A DNA stretch of 64,000 nucleotides, taken from Panagrolaimus kolymaensis (taxonomy: Eukaryota > Nematoda > Chromadorea > Rhabditida > Panagrolaimidae). The stretch is taken from the NCBI GenBank assembly GCA_028622995.1, contig JAJQJQ010000010.1, positions 62,001 through 126,000 on the forward strand, given 5' to 3'. Below the pieces are notes generated by a model, which worked only from the letters and a program-made list of their open reading frames with translations, searched no databases and was not told where the DNA came from. Below are positions 61,701-64,000 of the stretch, one piece after another (the first letter of the stretch is position 1; every line of letters starts with the position of its first letter). A program made the position numbers and the translations under genes.

Positions 61701-64000
61701 ATTGTTTTAACATGAATGACAAAATGACAAAATCAATAATGGGTTTTTTATTAGGACAAAAGCATACTCATTTTTATTCATTGGAGATTACTACTACCAA
61801 AGTCTAAAAAAGGGCATACATTTTATGGGTTTTTATGCCATTGTTTTAAGCGAAGAAAAAAATTATTTCTAAAAAAAATTTTTTTGTGGAGAAAATTTTA
61901 ATTTTTTAATTTTTTGTAGGAAACTTAGTTGGAGTTGCTGAACTTTGTAATAAAATCGGAAAGCCCGCTTTTACCCTCCATGATGAACAAATAGCTACCA
62001 CTTTTGCTGTTTATTGTGCAATTAGCATATCTCATGTAAGTTTTCACACCATCATCGAATTAATTATTGTAAAGTTTATTCTTATTGTATTATAAATTAT
62101 TTAGTGTTTACTTTATCGTAAACTACAAGAAGCTCATCGACGCTCTCATATGGCAGCTGAGTTATTAGTACAAGGTTCAACACTTTCGGTAAGTAAAGAT
62201 TTTTTTGTTTCTCTAGAGTTAAAAAAAAGAGAGACATGTAGTTTTTTTAATTATTGTTTTTACATTCAACACCGCCATTTTTTTTGATCTGACATTTAAA
62301 AAAAATTATGGGAAAGAAAGCACAAAATAGAGAAATCAAAAAGTCATTACAAGCTAAAAGACCAAAACATGCGAACTATCTGATACTACATATTTATCAC
62401 GTCTATCGTTAGTTGAATTTTGGCGGCCAAGAAAATAAAAAAAACCTTTAGCTTCATATTTTTGATAGCTTTTGTTAGTTTTTAAAATGATTTCATTTTA
62501 TCATACCTTTGTAAATTTAATGAGTTTATTAGTTTTAAATCCAATACTACGCATATCGAAAAATTGAAACTCAAAAAATAAATGAAAAATAATTAAATCC
62601 ATTCAGATTGCACCAGAAGATATTTTACGTTTAACTGTTCGAGACATTCCAAATCCTGAATCTTTCCATCCTGATTTTAATTATTTTTATTTTGTTCCAC
62701 GTTCTATTGGCACTGGTGATACTTATATTGAAGCAGCACTTAGCATGTTTAAAGTAAAAATTTTTAACTAGTTTTTTGAGTTAAAAGTTAAATATAAATA
62801 ACTTTAGGAACTTGGTTTTATTGATAAATATCGTTTACGTCGTCGAACTTTAGCAAGATTTTTATTGATGGTGCAAAAAGGATATCGAGATGTACCATAT
62901 CATAATTGGAGTCACGCATTTGCTGTGGGACATTTTTGTTATATGTTACTTAGAATGGATGATGTTAAAATAGCATTAACCGATTTGGAAAGGTTTTCTC
63001 TTTTGGTTGCTTGTCTATGTCATGATATAGATCATCGAGGCACCACCAACGCCTTTCAGCTGCAATCGGTAAGCGAATAATTATAAAATTAATGATAGTC
63101 TAATATTAATTAATTTCTTTTTAAGAAAACTCCTTTGGCTCAATTGTATAGTTCTGAAGGTTCTGTTTTGGAAAGGCATCATTTTGCTCAAACCGTAACC
63201 ATTTTGGGCATGGACGAATGCAACATTTTTGAGCAGTTGACGAGGGCACAATATCAACAAGTGCTGGATAATATTCGAGAAATCATTCTTGCCACAGATA
63301 TTGCCGCTCATTTGAGGAAAGTGAAACGAATAGAAACTATGGTTAAAGGTAATATAAAAATAATTCATTCTTGGAAATATAAATTAAAATAAAATAATTT
63401 TAGTTGGGTATGATAAAGATAGTGCAGAACATCATTATTTGCTGATGTGCCTTCTCATGACTGCAAGTGATTTATCCGATCAAAGCAAAGATTTTAAAAA
63501 CTCTAAAGGAATTGCAGTATGTTTTTACATTATTAATTTTTTATATAAAATAAATTTATTCAAATTTTTAGGAAAATATTTATAAAGAATTTTTCTCTCA
63601 AGGTGATTTGGAAAAACAAATGGGAAATAGGCCGATTGAAATGATGGATCGTGAAAGAGCTTGCGTTCCTAAGATACAGTTGGAATTTATGGATACCGTA
63701 GCTTTGCCTGTTTTTCGGTTAGCATTATTTATTATTTTATACATTTAATTACCTATTATAATTTAGTTACTTGGGTGATTTGCTGCCAGCTTTACGGGAA
63801 ACATATGATTCATTAATGATAAATCGAGCTTGTTGGCAAAGCTTGGATTCCATTTTGCAAGAAGAAGGTTTACCTTCCGGTGGCCTTGATTACCTCAAAG
63901 ATTTGGATCTTGAAAAGAAAGTATTGGATCGAGTGGGGAATAAAAGTATAGAATTTTATGAAGAAGAAGCTCGAAAAGCGAGGGAAGAAAAAGAGGAAGC
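52794..64000 (+). CDS. pde-2: PDE2-type cyclic-nucleotide phosphodiesterase (GAF-A, GAF-B, HD catalytic), 3' end outside window
   Basis: PDE2 hydrolyses cAMP and cGMP and is stimulated by cGMP at GAF-B. Exons: 52794-53224, 53282-53651, 53712-53825, 53940-54089, 54148-54299, 54357-54508 (Ser-rich N-terminus and divergent GAF-A ending [16 protein letters not shown]), 60214-60665 (Ser/Pro linker, then [16 protein letters not shown]), 60722-60892, 60978-61063, 61920-62035 ([33 protein letters not shown], and the NKxnFxxxDE motif as [13 protein letters not shown]), 62105-62188, 62607-62753, 62808-63068, 63126-63348, 63404-63516, 63572-63717, 63777 to the edge. The catalytic domain has [46 protein letters not shown] and the nucleotide-binding Gln in KIQLEFM. 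All metal ligands are present, so an active enzyme is expected. Phases agree everywhere except between 54508 (phase 1) and 60214, where either a cassette exon is missing or a second start is used. Confidence 0.92.
54509..60213. other. 5.7 kb PDE2 intron with a possible internal promoter
   Basis: T-rich DNA without recognisable exons. No acceptor AG near the next exon fits the phase 1 donor at 54508. The AGs at 60168, 60186 and 60192 would suit a phase 0 donor instead. ATG at 60214 opens the exon [13 protein letters not shown] in frame. This favours an internal first exon producing a form without GAF-A, or an unseen cassette exon within the intron. A GC-richer patch (GGCCGCGGCGGCGACAG) lies just before that ATG. 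Confidence 0.45.

Overview
This is a very AT-rich animal DNA window, most likely from a nematode. Evidence: genes are cut by many 45-190 bp introns ending in TTTTAG or TTTCAG, an invertebrate gap-junction family (innexin) is present, and spacers are long T-rich runs. The species cannot be named from the sequence. All exon models below were assembled by eye from splice motifs, reading-phase continuity and family knowledge. No transcript or database evidence was used.

Layout: (1) 1-964 is an innexin 5' flank that recurs, diverged, at about 4030-4665. (2) 965-2787 (+) is a complete six-exon innexin. (3) 2788-6440 is mostly non-coding, with two short minus-strand ORFs and one exon-like fragment. 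(4) 6441-10051 (+) is a nine-exon gene for a protein of about 921 aa. It has an acidic N-terminus and two consecutive Ulp1/C48-like folds that keep His and Asp but have Thr in place of the catalytic Cys. (5) About 10296-36075 is a 25.8 kb satellite array of about 140 units of 184 bp. It has two subfamilies, reciprocal hybrids and higher-order repeats. (6) 36076-37182 (+) is a second innexin whose 5' half is missing exactly at the satellite edge. (7) 37896-40839 (-) is a nine-exon WASP-family gene (WH1, Pro-rich, WH2-C-A); its Arp2/3-binding acidic tail sits on a separate last exon. (8) 42990-44738 (+) is a KChIP-like calcium-sensor gene with two candidate first exons. (9) About 48700-64000+ (+) is a PDE2-type cyclic-nucleotide phosphodiesterase (GAF-A, Ser/Pro linker, GAF-B, HD catalytic domain) that runs off the right edge.

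The single-copy genes do not form an obvious pathway. WASP drives branched actin, the calcium sensor and PDE2 act in signalling, and innexins make gap junctions. The unusual parts are the large structured satellite and its junction with a truncated innexin, the tandem degenerate C48-like protein, and the isoform options suggested by exon phases in the calcium-sensor and PDE2 genes.
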